Shown here: one piece after another, positions 1 through 7,594 of the stretch
Layout of the letters: each line of letters starts with the position of its first letter
Position numbering within the stretch: the stretch's first letter is position 1
IMG/VR virus record: IMGVR_UViG_3300021962_000389
Span: 1-32,047 of that record
Strand: one strand, 5' to 3'
From: a virus
DNA length: 32,047 nt
The notes under the pieces: model-generated
What the model was told of the DNA's origin: nothing
Seen by the model: only the letters and a program-made list of their open reading frames with translations
Database searches by the model: none
Program-made: the position numbers and the translations under genes

Positions 1-144
1 GGTTTGCTGTACTGACTTAATATTTTCTTTACGACTACTTTGTACTATTTCGTTTTTTATTGTCTTATTTCGGCTCGTTTCACGTTTGTGACGTATTTTA
101 GCATTAAGATAGGACGTTTTTTTGCCGTTATTGTCGATAATTAC
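1..144. repeat. Left copy of terminal overlap (circular junction)
   Basis: Bases 1-144 match 31904-32047 at 141 of 144 positions. The three differences are all within the last 21 bases, at positions 127, 130 and 133. The gene lying across the repeat (minus strand) stays open in both copies and is completed only by joining the ends, so this is most simply assembly overlap of a circular or circularly permuted genome. A genuine short direct terminal repeat is the alternative. Confidence 0.9.
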
Positions 145-351
145 AATCGCTTTGCACGTATCAATAGGCTCAATATCGAAATCATCCTTAATAGTTTCAA
201 TATTATAAGCCGTATTTGTAATAATTTTAGTAGTATCGGAGATAGTTACCTCCGTTTTTGTCGTCGTTTCGGTATTGCTTTTGTTTACTTTACGAGTTCC
301 GCAACCAACTAAAAGCAATAATACTAATAAATATTTGATTTTATTTTCCAT
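1..351 (-). CDS. Lipoprotein with C-terminal membrane anchor, candidate unimolecular spanin (N-terminal part)
   Basis: This is the first 117 residues of a protein that continues at 31904 and below, giving 157 residues once the ends are joined. Residues 1-17 form a lipoprotein signal: a Lys near the start, a Leu/Val-rich core and the lipobox LVGC with Cys17. A polar, Thr/Lys/Glu-rich stretch follows, as expected for a periplasmic region. The C-terminus, encoded at 31781-31903, is a Trp/Leu-rich transmembrane helix. An outer-membrane lipid anchor plus an inner-membrane helix in one chain is the architecture of unimolecular spanins such as T1 gp11, which fuse the two membranes in the last step of lysis. 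The gene starts 10 bases after the phosphoesterase stop and is last in the lysis cassette, which supports this. The spanin call is inference; a structural lipoprotein is possible. Confidence 0.7.
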   Translation of the reverse strand, partial: MENKIKYLLVLLLLVGCGTRKVNKSNTETTTKTEVTISDTTKIITNTAYNIETIKDDFDIEPIDTCKAIVIIDNNGKKTSYLNAKIRHKRETSRNKTIKNEIVQSSRKENIKSVQQT

Positions 352-361
352 TATAACTCAA

Positions 362-1354
362 TTATCGGATTTTATTTTCCACTATTCTAAGGTTATTGAC
401 CTCATATTCGCCATTTTTTTCCACTTTAATATGAGCAAAGCCATTATTCCAACTATTAAAAGGCATATATTCCGGTTGCAATCCACATAAACAACCAACG
501 CTCCAGGTCGTTGTCACGTTTCCACTTAAGGAAACCTCAGTATGTTCGGACGTTCTATGGTGGTGGCCAATAATTGAGCTTTCTTTGGCTTTCATATACA
601 AGCCTCTGGCCGGATTAACCGGAGGCGCAAAACCGCTAAAAAATTCGTGTCCGTGAAGTAGTGGCAATTTACCGGCTTTGGCAATTTGTTTACTTTTTAC
701 CTCTTGGACGCCAGCCTCTCCAAATCTTAAAATTGTGGAAAGTTCAAAATCCGGTATACCTAAAAGCTCAGGCGCTTGTAATTTTAAAAAGTTTTGCCAA
801 CGATCCTCGTGGTTTCCTATTTTATAATAAATCGGAGCTTGAAAATGGTCTTGTAAATTCTTTAAAAAGTTTCGAGTCATCTCCAACTCGTCGGCCATAT
901 TACGAAGTCGCCTATCTTTAATAAATCGGCTCAACATATACATGTCGATAGTATCTCCGTTTAAATAAACGCAATCGATTTTCTCTGACTTACCATAATC
1001 GAGCGCTAATTTAAGAGCGTCGTTGTTTTGGTACGGAAAATGAATGTCCGATAAAAATAAAATGTTTTTGTTAGGGACTATAACTTCGCTTTGCTTTTCG
1101 TAGTCCGATTCTGGTAACTCAAAATTTTTTTCCATAAATTGTTTTCTTTCTTTTGCTGTTCTTACTGAGGTCGTTTGTTTAACGCTATTGTTTAATTCAC
1201 CTCGATGCGCTCTTACAAGTCCTCGAGCTGCCTCTACACTATTAAAATCAATCGGATAATCTGCAACCAATACACGACTGATTGCGTTTGTGGATGCGTG
1301 AGGAAATTTAAGTAAATATTCTCTAACAATTTCCCCCTTATAAGTTACTTTCAT
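362..1354 (-). CDS. Calcineurin-like metallophosphoesterase
   Basis: A 330-residue protein with the full metallophosphatase signature: DIH near residue 103, GD near 132, GNHE near 180, HGHE near 235 and GHHH near 264. These residues bind two metal ions in calcineurin-like phosphoesterases. About 95 residues precede the fold; they are basic and helical, and their start (a run like REYLLKFPHASTNAISRVL) could be a winged-helix-like DNA-binding segment, which is inference. The ATG overlaps the endolysin stop in an ATGA, so the two are translationally coupled. The substrate cannot be read from sequence; nucleotides, nucleic acid ends or phosphoproteins are all possible. Its place between endolysin and spanin candidate is odd, because it has no known lysis role. 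Confidence 0.88.
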   Translation of the reverse strand: MKVTYKGEIVREYLLKFPHASTNAISRVLVADYPIDFNSVEAARGLVRAHRGELNNSVKQTTSVRTAKERKQFMEKNFELPESDYEKQSEVIVPNKNILFLSDIHFPYQNNDALKLALDYGKSEKIDCVYLNGDTIDMYMLSRFIKDRRLRNMADELEMTRNFLKNLQDHFQAPIYYKIGNHEDRWQNFLKLQAPELLGIPDFELSTILRFGEAGVQEVKSKQIAKAGKLPLLHGHEFFSGFAPPVNPARGLYMKAKESSIIGHHHRTSEHTEVSLSGNVTTTWSVGCLCGLQPEYMPFNSWNNGFAHIKVEKNGEYEVNNLRIVENKIR

Positions 1355-1830
1355 ATTTTTGGATATAAAATTCCGTTGTCAAATATAGTAATTTTTTTAT
1401 CAATCAAATTTTTTAATTTTCTCCAATCATAACCAAAGGCTTTTTGAAAATGTGGAGCGTCTTTAAATTTTTTCCAATCGCCTCCCCACTCATAACCGGC
1501 AGCCTTAAAAAAAGAAACTACAAATTGCCAATTTTTATCATTTGCCCAGCTTGCACTTTCAAAAGTTCCGTCGTTGTTTTTATCATACAATAATACAATA
1601 TCAAAAGCGAGTCCGTAATTATGTATACTTTGCCAGCTGTCAGCGTTTGTAACTTTTGGCGTTTGTAAAAATAATTTTCTTTGCTCCTCCGGACTTCTAA
1701 AAACATAAGCAAAACGAAGTCTCACATTTTTAGGAAGTTTTTTATTGCATTCTAAATACAAATTTAGCAATTCGTTTTTAATTTTAGGATGCGCCTTGCT
1801 TATTCTCTCAATCGTTATTTCGTCCTTCAT
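1351..1830 (-). CDS. Endolysin, M15-type L-alanyl-D-glutamate/D-Ala peptidase
   Basis: A 159-residue protein of the M15 (VanY/CwlK-like) zinc peptidase type. The visible signature is SIHNYGLAFDIVL around residues 69-81, which supplies the His and Asp zinc ligands, and DAPHF near residue 126, which supplies the last His. The AAGYEWGGDW segment before it is typical of phage M15_4 endolysins. No signal peptide is seen, so export would depend on a holin. It overlaps the preceding small membrane protein gene by 23 bases and its stop overlaps the phosphoesterase start, so it belongs to a tight lysis operon. It would cut peptide cross-links or stem peptides in peptidoglycan at the end of infection. 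Confidence 0.9.
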   Translation of the reverse strand: MKDEITIERISKAHPKIKNELLNLYLECNKKLPKNVRLRFAYVFRSPEEQRKLFLQTPKVTNADSWQSIHNYGLAFDIVLLYDKNNDGTFESASWANDKNWQFVVSFFKAAGYEWGGDWKKFKDAPHFQKAFGYDWRKLKNLIDKKITIFDNGILYPKI

Positions 1831-1987
1831 TTTTATTTTTTTCCATTAAATACCAACGACGTAAAGTATAGCCTGAGGCTAATATAAATGCAAATACTTT
1901 CATTGCAACGTCAACCTCAGCAAAAGAGATAATAAAATAAGTTCCGGTCAATAGGGAAAGTTTTAAGTCTAAAAAATACTGTCTCAT
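1808..1987 (-). CDS. Small membrane protein, holin candidate
   Basis: A 59-residue protein starting in an ATGA overlap with the gene before it. It has two hydrophobic stretches, roughly residues 9-22 (LSLLTGTYFIISF) and 29-41 (MKVFAFILASGYT), separated by the short acidic turn AEVDVA, then a strongly charged tail (RRWYLMEKNKNEGRNND). Two short membrane spans with a charged C-terminus, directly before an endolysin, is holin-like. It shows no sequence motif that proves this; the assignment rests on size, topology and position. It and its upstream neighbour could form a holin/antiholin pair. Confidence 0.6.
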   Translation of the reverse strand: MRQYFLDLKLSLLTGTYFIISFAEVDVAMKVFAFILASGYTLRRWYLMEKNKNEGRNND

Positions 1988-2166
1988 TTTCTCAATCTCT
2001 CTACAATATTAGTAATTCCCTCAATTCCAATATAAGCCGTTGCAATAACAACCCAATCGGATGAGGTTAATGTTTGGTTAAATAACCCAATACAAGCGAT
2101 TACAAAAACCGATAATTTTCGAGAGATTAATTTATTTAAAATTACGTCAAATTGCTGTCTGCTCAT
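1984..2166 (-). CDS. Small membrane protein, holin or antiholin candidate
   Basis: A 60-residue protein with a basic N-terminus (residues 1-17), then two hydrophobic segments near residues 18-30 (LSVFVIACIGLFN) and 38-50 (WVVIATAYIGIEG), and a basic end (VERLRK). It overlaps the coiled-coil gene upstream by 20 bases and the second small membrane gene by ATGA. The size and topology fit a phage holin. Two adjacent genes of this type ahead of the endolysin suggest a pair that sets lysis timing, but nothing shows which one makes the hole. Confidence 0.6.
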   Translation of the reverse strand: MSRQQFDVILNKLISRKLSVFVIACIGLFNQTLTSSDWVVIATAYIGIEGITNIVERLRK

Positions 2167-2317
2167 TTTTAATATTTTGTATTTCGTTGTAAATTCGTAA
2201 AAGTTCCGCCTCTTTTTCTTTGAGTAATTCCTCAGGCGTTTTCTCGTCTTCTACTTCTATATATTGAACTTCAATAAGTCCATTTTCGTCGTATATTTCA
2301 TTTTTTATTTGTGCCAT
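2147..2317 (-). CDS. Small acidic coiled-coil protein
   Basis: A 56-residue protein. The N-terminal half is acidic (IYDENGLIEVQYIEVEDEK) and the second half is a heptad-like helix (PEELLKEKEAELLRIYNEI). It lies between the fibre gene, whose stop it follows by 9 bases, and the first small membrane protein, which it overlaps by 20 bases. Short proteins in this place in Bacteroidota phages may be fibre-associated or chaperone-like, but no function can be assigned here. Confidence 0.6.
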   Translation of the reverse strand: MAQIKNEIYDENGLIEVQYIEVEDEKTPEELLKEKEAELLRIYNEIQNIKNEQTAI

Positions 2318-2326
2318 AATTTAATA

Positions 2327-4606
2327 TTATACTGATATTAATACTAAAGGAATATTTGAATTAAAGCCTGTCCCTCCCGTCCAAGTTGCCGGAGCTGAAC
2401 CTATTGCCGCTGTAATTCTATAGTTTGTTATTGGTGCTAAAGCTGGGGTTTTTATTTTTATTTGTAATAGAGCAGTTAAACTAATAGTTTGAATACTTGC
2501 CATTGTTGAAGTTCCGCTATTATGAAAAGTAATCCAATATGTTGTACCAGCTGTAAATGAAAATGTATTTGTAGCTGTTTTAAATCCTGTACTTAATAGA
2601 GATAAAGTTGCACTTTCATAAAGTTTTGTATTTGGTAAGCCATTTAAATCGCTATAAATTAAAATTCTTCCTACCGCTCCAGCTTGACCAGTAGTGCAAT
2701 AAATTGAAAATGATGTTGCTGTAAAAGTTTGAGCTGAGATGAAAGGAGAAGCGTATAAAGTATCAATTAAGTGAGCAAAATTTGCTTGACTTGCTGAATT
2801 TATAGCTAAATTAGTAGAGTCTCCAGCGCTTAATGGAATTAAATTATGAACTCCTGGCAATCCACCACCTCCACTTATTGTTAAATTTCCACTTCCTAAA
2901 ACAGAATTTCCGTTTATTGTTTTTATATTTGTTCCGCTTACAAGCGTATCTTGTACAGCAATATTTCCACTACCTAATAAATTATTTGAGTTTATAGTTT
3001 TTATACTTGTTCCACTTACTAACGTAGGTTGCACAGCAATATTTCCACTACCTAATAAAGTAGTTGAGTTTATTGTTTTTATATTCGTGCCACTTACAAG
3101 CGTGTCTTGTTTTGAAGTAGCTAATCCACTATATAAACTATTTACGGCATTGTCTCCGGTATTTGTTCCGCTTTGGTTTTCTATTGTGGTTAAATTGGCA
3201 TCCGTAACATAACGCTTATTTGTCGAGTCAGCGACGTCAGCCGTTGTCAAAGTAACGTCTGAGCTTAACGCTTTTGTGTTAATTGTGCGAGTGTTTGGAA
3301 CTAAGCCACTCAAATCCTGGTCGCCGGTATTACTTCCGCTTAAAGTTGTAATCCCTAACTTTGATTTGATTGTCGCCGTCGTTTCGTCTCCGGTATTCGT
3401 TCCGCTTTGATTGCCAATAGTTGTCAAGTTAGCGTCAGTAACATATCGCTTATTGGTTGAGTCAGCAATATCGGCAGTCGTTAATTCTTGAATATCTAAG
3501 TCAGTTATAAAAGGATTAACTCCGTCAGCTCCGTCGTTTATTAAGTCACTTGTTTTTGTAACGGCTGCCGGAATAGTTGGTTTATTTAAAATTTGAGTAA
3601 CGCCACTTGTAGCGTTCCAATCGCTATTGACTTGCGCTGCCGGAATAGTTGGTTTATTTAAAATTTGTGCGTCGCCTGACGTTGCATTCCAGTCAGCGTT
3701 GACGTTAACCTCTGCGCCGTCTTGGATGCCGTCAAGTTTTGTTTTTAAAGTATTCGTAAAATCGTTTGTACTTAAACCCTTTCCCGTTACTTTGTCAACT
3801 TTCAAAGCGTCTTGAGCGTCAACGTATGTAATTGTCGCTAGTCCACTAATTGACGGAATGGTTGGCTTATTTAATATCTGAGCGTCGCCACTTGTAGCGT
3901 TCCAATCGGCGTTAACATTTACCTCCGCTCCGTCTTGGATGCCGTCAAGTTTTGTCTTTAATGTATTTGTAAAGTCGTTAGTACTTAAACCCTTTCCGGC
4001 AATCTTATCGACTTTTAAAGCGTCTTGAGTGTCAACATAAGTAACCGTAGCCAATCCACTAATTGACGGAATAGTTGGTTTGTTTAATATCTGAGCTTTC
4101 CCACTTGTAGCGTTCCAATCTGAATTGACTTGCTCAGCTGGAATTGTCGGTTTGTTTAAAATTTCAGCAACTCCGCTTGTAGCGTTCCAATCTGAATTGA
4201 CTTGACCGGCTGGAATATCTTGAGCCGTAATAAACGGATGCACTCCGTCCGCTCCGTCGTTAATTAATTCGCTTGTATTTGTGACTTGAGTCGGAATTGT
4301 AGGCTTATTTAAAATCTCAGCCACTCCACTCGTAGCGTTCCAATCTGAATTTACTTGAGCGTCAGGAATTGTAGGCTTATTTTTAATATAAGCGGGGTCT
4401 TGAGGTATTGTAACATCCCAATCGCTTTGAACTTGCTCTCCGATTACTTTATTAATATTAATAATATAGTCGTTTGGATTGCTTATAATTGTAATCTCCT
4501 CAACGGAAGCCTCAACAGTTATATCAATTGTCTCAACGATAGTCGATGAATTTACAACAATATCGTTGATAGTGTCTTGTACTATTATATCTATATTGTC
4601 GCTCAT
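2327..4606 (-). CDS. Tail fibre / receptor-binding protein with internal repeats
   Basis: A 759-residue protein built from low-complexity repeats typical of phage fibres. After an N-terminal region rich in Ile/Val/Asp (residues 1-60) come six close copies of the unit WNATSG-x-AQILNKPTIP plus one degenerate copy, interleaved with two copies of an LKTKLDGIQDGAEVN unit and two INDGADGV units. Further on are GNQSGTNTGDE units and three copies of a GT-IKTIN-LLGSGNI unit. The last 180 or so residues after a GGGLPG hinge are non-repetitive and beta-rich, and are the likely receptor-binding head. The gene sits between a small baseplate-type protein and the lysis genes, the usual place for fibres. Host range would depend on the C-terminal part. 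Confidence 0.85.
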   Translation of the reverse strand: MSDNIDIIVQDTINDIVVNSSTIVETIDITVEASVEEITIISNPNDYIININKVIGEQVQSDWDVTIPQDPAYIKNKPTIPDAQVNSDWNATSGVAEILNKPTIPTQVTNTSELINDGADGVHPFITAQDIPAGQVNSDWNATSGVAEILNKPTIPAEQVNSDWNATSGKAQILNKPTIPSISGLATVTYVDTQDALKVDKIAGKGLSTNDFTNTLKTKLDGIQDGAEVNVNADWNATSGDAQILNKPTIPSISGLATITYVDAQDALKVDKVTGKGLSTNDFTNTLKTKLDGIQDGAEVNVNADWNATSGDAQILNKPTIPAAQVNSDWNATSGVTQILNKPTIPAAVTKTSDLINDGADGVNPFITDLDIQELTTADIADSTNKRYVTDANLTTIGNQSGTNTGDETTATIKSKLGITTLSGSNTGDQDLSGLVPNTRTINTKALSSDVTLTTADVADSTNKRYVTDANLTTIENQSGTNTGDNAVNSLYSGLATSKQDTLVSGTNIKTINSTTLLGSGNIAVQPTLVSGTSIKTINSNNLLGSGNIAVQDTLVSGTNIKTINGNSVLGSGNLTISGGGGLPGVHNLIPLSAGDSTNLAINSASQANFAHLIDTLYASPFISAQTFTATSFSIYCTTGQAGAVGRILIYSDLNGLPNTKLYESATLSLLSTGFKTATNTFSFTAGTTYWITFHNSGTSTMASIQTISLTALLQIKIKTPALAPITNYRITAAIGSAPATWTGGTGFNSNIPLVLISV
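2880..3110. repeat. Three tandem-like units in the fibre gene (GT-IKTIN-LLGSGNI type)
   Basis: Three near-identical coding units of about 72 bases, each encoding LVSGT-x-IKTIN followed by LLGSGN or VLGSGN, lie within the C-terminal half of the fibre gene. They form a fibre-shaft repeat rather than an independent element. Confidence 0.8.
3570..4420. repeat. Repeat block in the fibre gene (WNATSG...ILNKPTIP units)
   Basis: Six close copies and one degenerate copy of a roughly 63-base unit are spread through this stretch. Longer composite units combining the WNATSG unit with the GIQDGAEVN unit occur twice and are close to each other at DNA level, so they are targets for unequal recombination and for assembly collapse. 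Confidence 0.85.
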
Positions 4607-4607
4607 A

Positions 4608-4931
4608 TTATCGAGTTATATCGTCAGTAATTGTAAATAATCCACTTATCCAAGTGTTAACCTCTCCGTCTTGGTTTGTGATTTGAATATCGTATTTATA
4701 ATTGCAAGCCGGAATATTAATAATCTGCTCGTCGATTGCAAATTGTCCGTTCTCAGCATCAAAAATAGTCAACGCTGGCTCTAAAGCAATAACTCCTCCA
4801 GCCTCTTTACGTAATTGCATTTTTACCTCTCCGTCAGTTAAGTCGAAAGGTAACTCGTTAATGTTTATTTGAAACGTTACTCGTCTGAATGTATCCCCTC
4901 TTTTGGTTGTAAAGTTTAATGTTTGCGCCAT
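4608..4931 (-). CDS. Small beta-rich baseplate/fibre-attachment protein (BppU N-terminal-like)
   Basis: A 107-residue protein whose start, LNFTTKRGDTFRRVTFQIN, followed by PFDLTDGEVKMQLRK, resembles the N-terminal domain of baseplate upper proteins that plug fibres into the tail tip: 'rgDt' then 'dltga-v-mqlR'. It ends YKYDIQITNQDGEVNTWISGLFTIT, also typical of that fold. It immediately precedes the fibre gene (one base between the stop and the fibre start). I infer a fibre connector. The family resemblance is from memory and no profile was run. Confidence 0.6.
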   Translation of the reverse strand: MAQTLNFTTKRGDTFRRVTFQININELPFDLTDGEVKMQLRKEAGGVIALEPALTIFDAENGQFAIDEQIINIPACNYKYDIQITNQDGEVNTWISGLFTITDDITR

Positions 4932-4993
4932 TTGTCAAAAATTTTTTTAATTTCTTTATATTTTCCTCTGTTCTTTTGTCCGTCTTCCTCATA

Positions 4994-5503
4994 TTAATAT
5001 GGTTTGTCTAGCCACCATTTACCGCAAATTAAATTTGAGCGCATTGGATTAACTATATTGTTTGAATTACTAACGTACTCAGGTAAATGGAATTTATTTA
5101 ACCAACGTAACATGCGATCCTGGTACATTTCCGACTTCAATCTCATATTATTAACTAAATAATCGACCTCAGTTTTGTCAACCGCAACCGAATTGTCAGG
5201 CTGAGCCTTAAAAATTCCGTTATTGTTTACTTTATAAGCTCCAATTAGTAGATATTCAACGGCTGCCGCTGCAATTAGAAACGGAACTATATATCCCTCG
5301 TATAGAGTTAAATATTCATTCTCTAAGTCGTCGTTCTCAAAGTCTAAGCAAATCTTATTGTAAAGAGTTTCCCCTAAAATTTCCTCAAGTCTTATTCTCT
5401 GAGCGTCTGCGATGCAAGGAATGTATAAATCAATATCAATATTGCCACCCAAAAGGGTGTTTTTAGTAAGTTCGTTTTCTTTTAGTAATATAGTTGTCGC
5501 CAT
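4994..5503 (-). CDS. Putative head-tail adaptor (gp6-like/DUF6712-type)
   Basis: A 169-residue mainly helical protein. Its N-terminus (KENELTKNTLLGGNIDIDLYIPCIADAQRIRLEEILGETL) resembles a family found next to portal genes in Bacteroidota phages and probably related in role to HK97 gp6 adaptors. It then has a hydrophobic helix (LIAAAAVEYLLIG) and ends with Trp-rich KWWLDKPY. The start codon shares one base with the portal stop, showing tight coupling. By position it would form the ring below the portal. The assignment is mostly from context. Confidence 0.55.
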   Translation of the reverse strand: MATTILLKENELTKNTLLGGNIDIDLYIPCIADAQRIRLEEILGETLYNKICLDFENDDLENEYLTLYEGYIVPFLIAAAAVEYLLIGAYKVNNNGIFKAQPDNSVAVDKTEVDYLVNNMRLKSEMYQDRMLRWLNKFHLPEYVSNSNNIVNPMRSNLICGKWWLDKPY

Positions 5504-7248
5504 TATTGTCTATAATTTGGTGTTAATGACCAAAAATTGTTACTCTCTGAGGCAATTTGTGCCACCTCAATCTCATTTTCTTGCCACCTTGCATGAGGTC
5601 GGTCTGCCGGATCTAAGTCTAAAATCATTTTTCTCGCCTCGTTTACGCTTATTCTCTCGTTATTTCTACGTAAATATATTTTTCTCATCCAAAAATGTTG
5701 ACAATTTACGCCTCCTTTGTATAGCCAAACGCTGTAAGTGTCAGCTCCTCCAGCTCCTAAGCCTGGATTAACTACTTTTGTTCCGGCGATTGTGATGTCT
5801 TCTTTGCGATAGGTACGTCCAGCGCTTACCATTTTTTGACAAAAATCTCTCTCAGCTCCCAAACTCCCCTCGTAAGTATAACGAATTTTAAAAAGTTCGG
5901 TGTCTTGTTCGCTTGTAACGTTTGGAAAACTTGCAAATGACTTCGCTAAATTTAAAGTTATTTCGTTTATTTCTAAGTCTTTTGTTACCGGTATTGCGTC
6001 AACTTCAACCCACTCGTCTTCGTTTATTATTTCGCCCATTTCAATAAGAGCGTCGGCAACTTCGGAAAGTCCGTTGTCTTCTTTTGAACAGCAAACGTAC
6101 TGACTTGCTAATTGTGTTGGCTCAATTGCTGGCGTTTCTACAATCGTTGTAGTTTCCGTAATTATTGGCTCTTCACTTCTTAGGCTTTCAAATTGTAAGT
6201 CAAGCGTTATTCCATTAACGGCAAAGACTTCCATTAATCCGTCTAAAATAATCTCTTGTTTTGGTTTGATTACGTTAATCATTAACTCAGCAAAACCTAC
6301 TTTTATTTCCTCAGCGTTTGAGCTAAAACCATTCGCCTCTTTTATTCCAACTAACATTGGAGACGTTAATTTGTGAGACGTGCAAAGTTGTTGTCTCGCC
6401 TCAGCGCTTAAATAAGCGTATTGCTGGTGCGCATCCGATACTTCTAAGGCTGAAATCGTAATCTCGCTGTCTTTATTGTCATTCCAATTTAAAAAGAAAG
6501 CTCCGGCGTTTTGTGATCCGGTTAAGTGGTTACGAATTTGTCTTGTATTTTCTTGAATTGTCTCGGCACTTTCTTGAACTCCACAATTCATATTTATAAT
6601 ATGTCCGAACGACAAGCCTTTTTGAATGTGATTGATTGAATAATTACTTATTTCCTCCTCCATTTTAGCCCACGAAATCCCTGAGACATAACTCGGATTT
6701 GAATAATAAAATTGTCCGACTTGGTAATCTCTAAAAATGTAAATTTCAGAGCGTTCTCCTAAGCCGTCTCCAAAACCAAAAGCGTCAAAGCGTTCCGGCT
6801 TATATTTATTTACATTTGCAAAATCATAACAATAATAATAGCCAGTAATGTCTCCCTCTTCATTTGCAACCTCCGGAGCAATCCTTTGCTTTGCAATATG
6901 AAAACAGCGCTGTATTTTATTATTGATATATTTTACCTCAATTGATGCCTCTCCAAACATTTCAAAATCTTTGCATATTTTACGCAAATCTTTTTTTGAA
7001 ACTAACGACAAAACAGCTGCCCACTCGGACGGCTTTTTTGCTTTCTCGTCTGACGTCAATCCCTTACCATAAATAAATTGGCTATAAGAGTCAATTATCG
7101 CTGAATTAGTTGGCGAGCCATTGTAAGCGTCAATAATAGTTTGATAAAAGCTATTTTTATCTCCATTTAAAACCCACTTTTTACCGCTTACCTCCTTAAT
7201 CTCAGGACGAATGTAATTTGATAGGTTTATAATTTGTAATTTCTCCAT
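5503..7248 (-). CDS. Portal protein with C-terminal extension
   Basis: A 581-residue protein. Residues 1-370 have the pattern of portal proteins in Bacteroidota siphophages: PTNSAIIDSYSQFIYGKGLTS near the N-terminus, the clip/stem-like region with NYSINHIQKGLSFGHIINMN, then AEARQQLCTSHKLTSPMLVGI and NAEEIKVGFAELMINVIKPKQEIILDGL. After a poorly conserved linker (residues 375-430) comes a separate C-terminal domain (about 440-581) containing RYTYEGSLGAERDFCQKMV and GGVNCQHFWMRKIYLR. That domain resembles the segment often found at the end of Mu-gpF-like minor head proteins, suggesting a portal/minor-head fusion. It would form the packaging vertex that docks the terminase. Its place downstream of the capsid gene is unusual. 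It starts 4 bases after the small protein upstream. Confidence 0.75.
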   Translation of the reverse strand: MEKLQIINLSNYIRPEIKEVSGKKWVLNGDKNSFYQTIIDAYNGSPTNSAIIDSYSQFIYGKGLTSDEKAKKPSEWAAVLSLVSKKDLRKICKDFEMFGEASIEVKYINNKIQRCFHIAKQRIAPEVANEEGDITGYYYCYDFANVNKYKPERFDAFGFGDGLGERSEIYIFRDYQVGQFYYSNPSYVSGISWAKMEEEISNYSINHIQKGLSFGHIINMNCGVQESAETIQENTRQIRNHLTGSQNAGAFFLNWNDNKDSEITISALEVSDAHQQYAYLSAEARQQLCTSHKLTSPMLVGIKEANGFSSNAEEIKVGFAELMINVIKPKQEIILDGLMEVFAVNGITLDLQFESLRSEEPIITETTTIVETPAIEPTQLASQYVCCSKEDNGLSEVADALIEMGEIINEDEWVEVDAIPVTKDLEINEITLNLAKSFASFPNVTSEQDTELFKIRYTYEGSLGAERDFCQKMVSAGRTYRKEDITIAGTKVVNPGLGAGGADTYSVWLYKGGVNCQHFWMRKIYLRRNNERISVNEARKMILDLDPADRPHARWQENEIEVAQIASESNNFWSLTPNYRQ

Positions 7249-7252
7249 AAAT

Positions 7253-7561
7253 TTATACTTTTAGAACTCCTTTGTTAAGTTCAAAATTCTCAAGGTCGGT
7301 TTGAGCAGTTGCAAAAGCCTTGCCTCTATATATTAAAATGTCATTTTCATTGATTGTAATCTCGAAACTTTGTCCCTCTTTTAAAATTGGCTCTTCAAAA
7401 TCTAATATTAACACATTATTTTGGTAAAATGTGCCTAAAATTTCAATCTCAATCGTTGTATCTCTTAGCTCATCCCTTAAATAAAACGTCAATTCGCCTC
7501 CGTTATAATTGCGAGGTATACATTTGAATTGATAAGGTGCTGTTAAATTAAATATCCACAT
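7253..7561 (-). CDS. Small beta-rich structural protein upstream of portal
   Basis: A 102-residue protein when started at 7561 (MWIFNLTAPY...). An in-frame ATG at 7627 exists but lies inside a terminator hairpin, and the late-promoter motif sits between the two. Starting at 7561 puts the ATG exactly 5 bases after GTTATA, as at two other late genes, so I prefer it. The protein is rich in beta-prone residues (IEIEILGTFYQNNVLILDF). It is the first gene of the portal/adaptor/fibre unit. No family is recognised with confidence. Confidence 0.7.
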   Translation of the reverse strand: MWIFNLTAPYQFKCIPRNYNGGELTFYLRDELRDTTIEIEILGTFYQNNVLILDFEEPILKEGQSFEITINENDILIYRGKAFATAQTDLENFELNKGVLKV

Positions 7562-7566
7562 ATATA

Positions 7567-7590
7567 TATAACTATAAAATAGTGTTTTGT
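7567..7590 (-). promoter_or_regulatory. Late promoter motif B
   Basis: On the minus strand this reads ACAAAAC, 11 bases, GTTATA, then 5 bases, then ATG at 7561. It is one of four sites with identical internal spacing. It follows a terminator, so it restarts transcription for the portal unit. Confidence 0.7.
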
Positions 7591-7594
7591 AACA

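Noticed and set aside
40-312. Plus-strand ORFs of 60-130 residues here and at many other places (for example 8595-8978, 5412-5771, 15369-15692).
   Set aside because: Each lies opposite a well-supported minus-strand gene and has unnatural composition; no plus-strand promoter or operon structure was seen.
351-380. ATAAAAT-N11-GTTATA directly before the lipoprotein ATG, resembling the late motif.
   Set aside because: The first box has two mismatches, it lies mostly in the end of the phosphoesterase gene, and the ATG follows GTTATA with no gap, unlike the other sites.
1518-1712. Minus-strand 64-residue ORF in the endolysin gene.
   Set aside because: It is out of frame within a clear M15 peptidase gene and has no coupling or family signal.
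3570-4420. Regular repeats that might suggest a CRISPR array.
   Set aside because: They lie in frame in a long ORF, are not identical, and have no unique spacers of constant size; they are fibre-shaft repeats.
4858-4992. 44-residue minus-strand ORF between the adaptor gene and the BppU-like gene.
   Set aside because: About 74 bases overlap the start of the next gene and the sequence is low in complexity; nothing supports translation beyond a nearby ATG.
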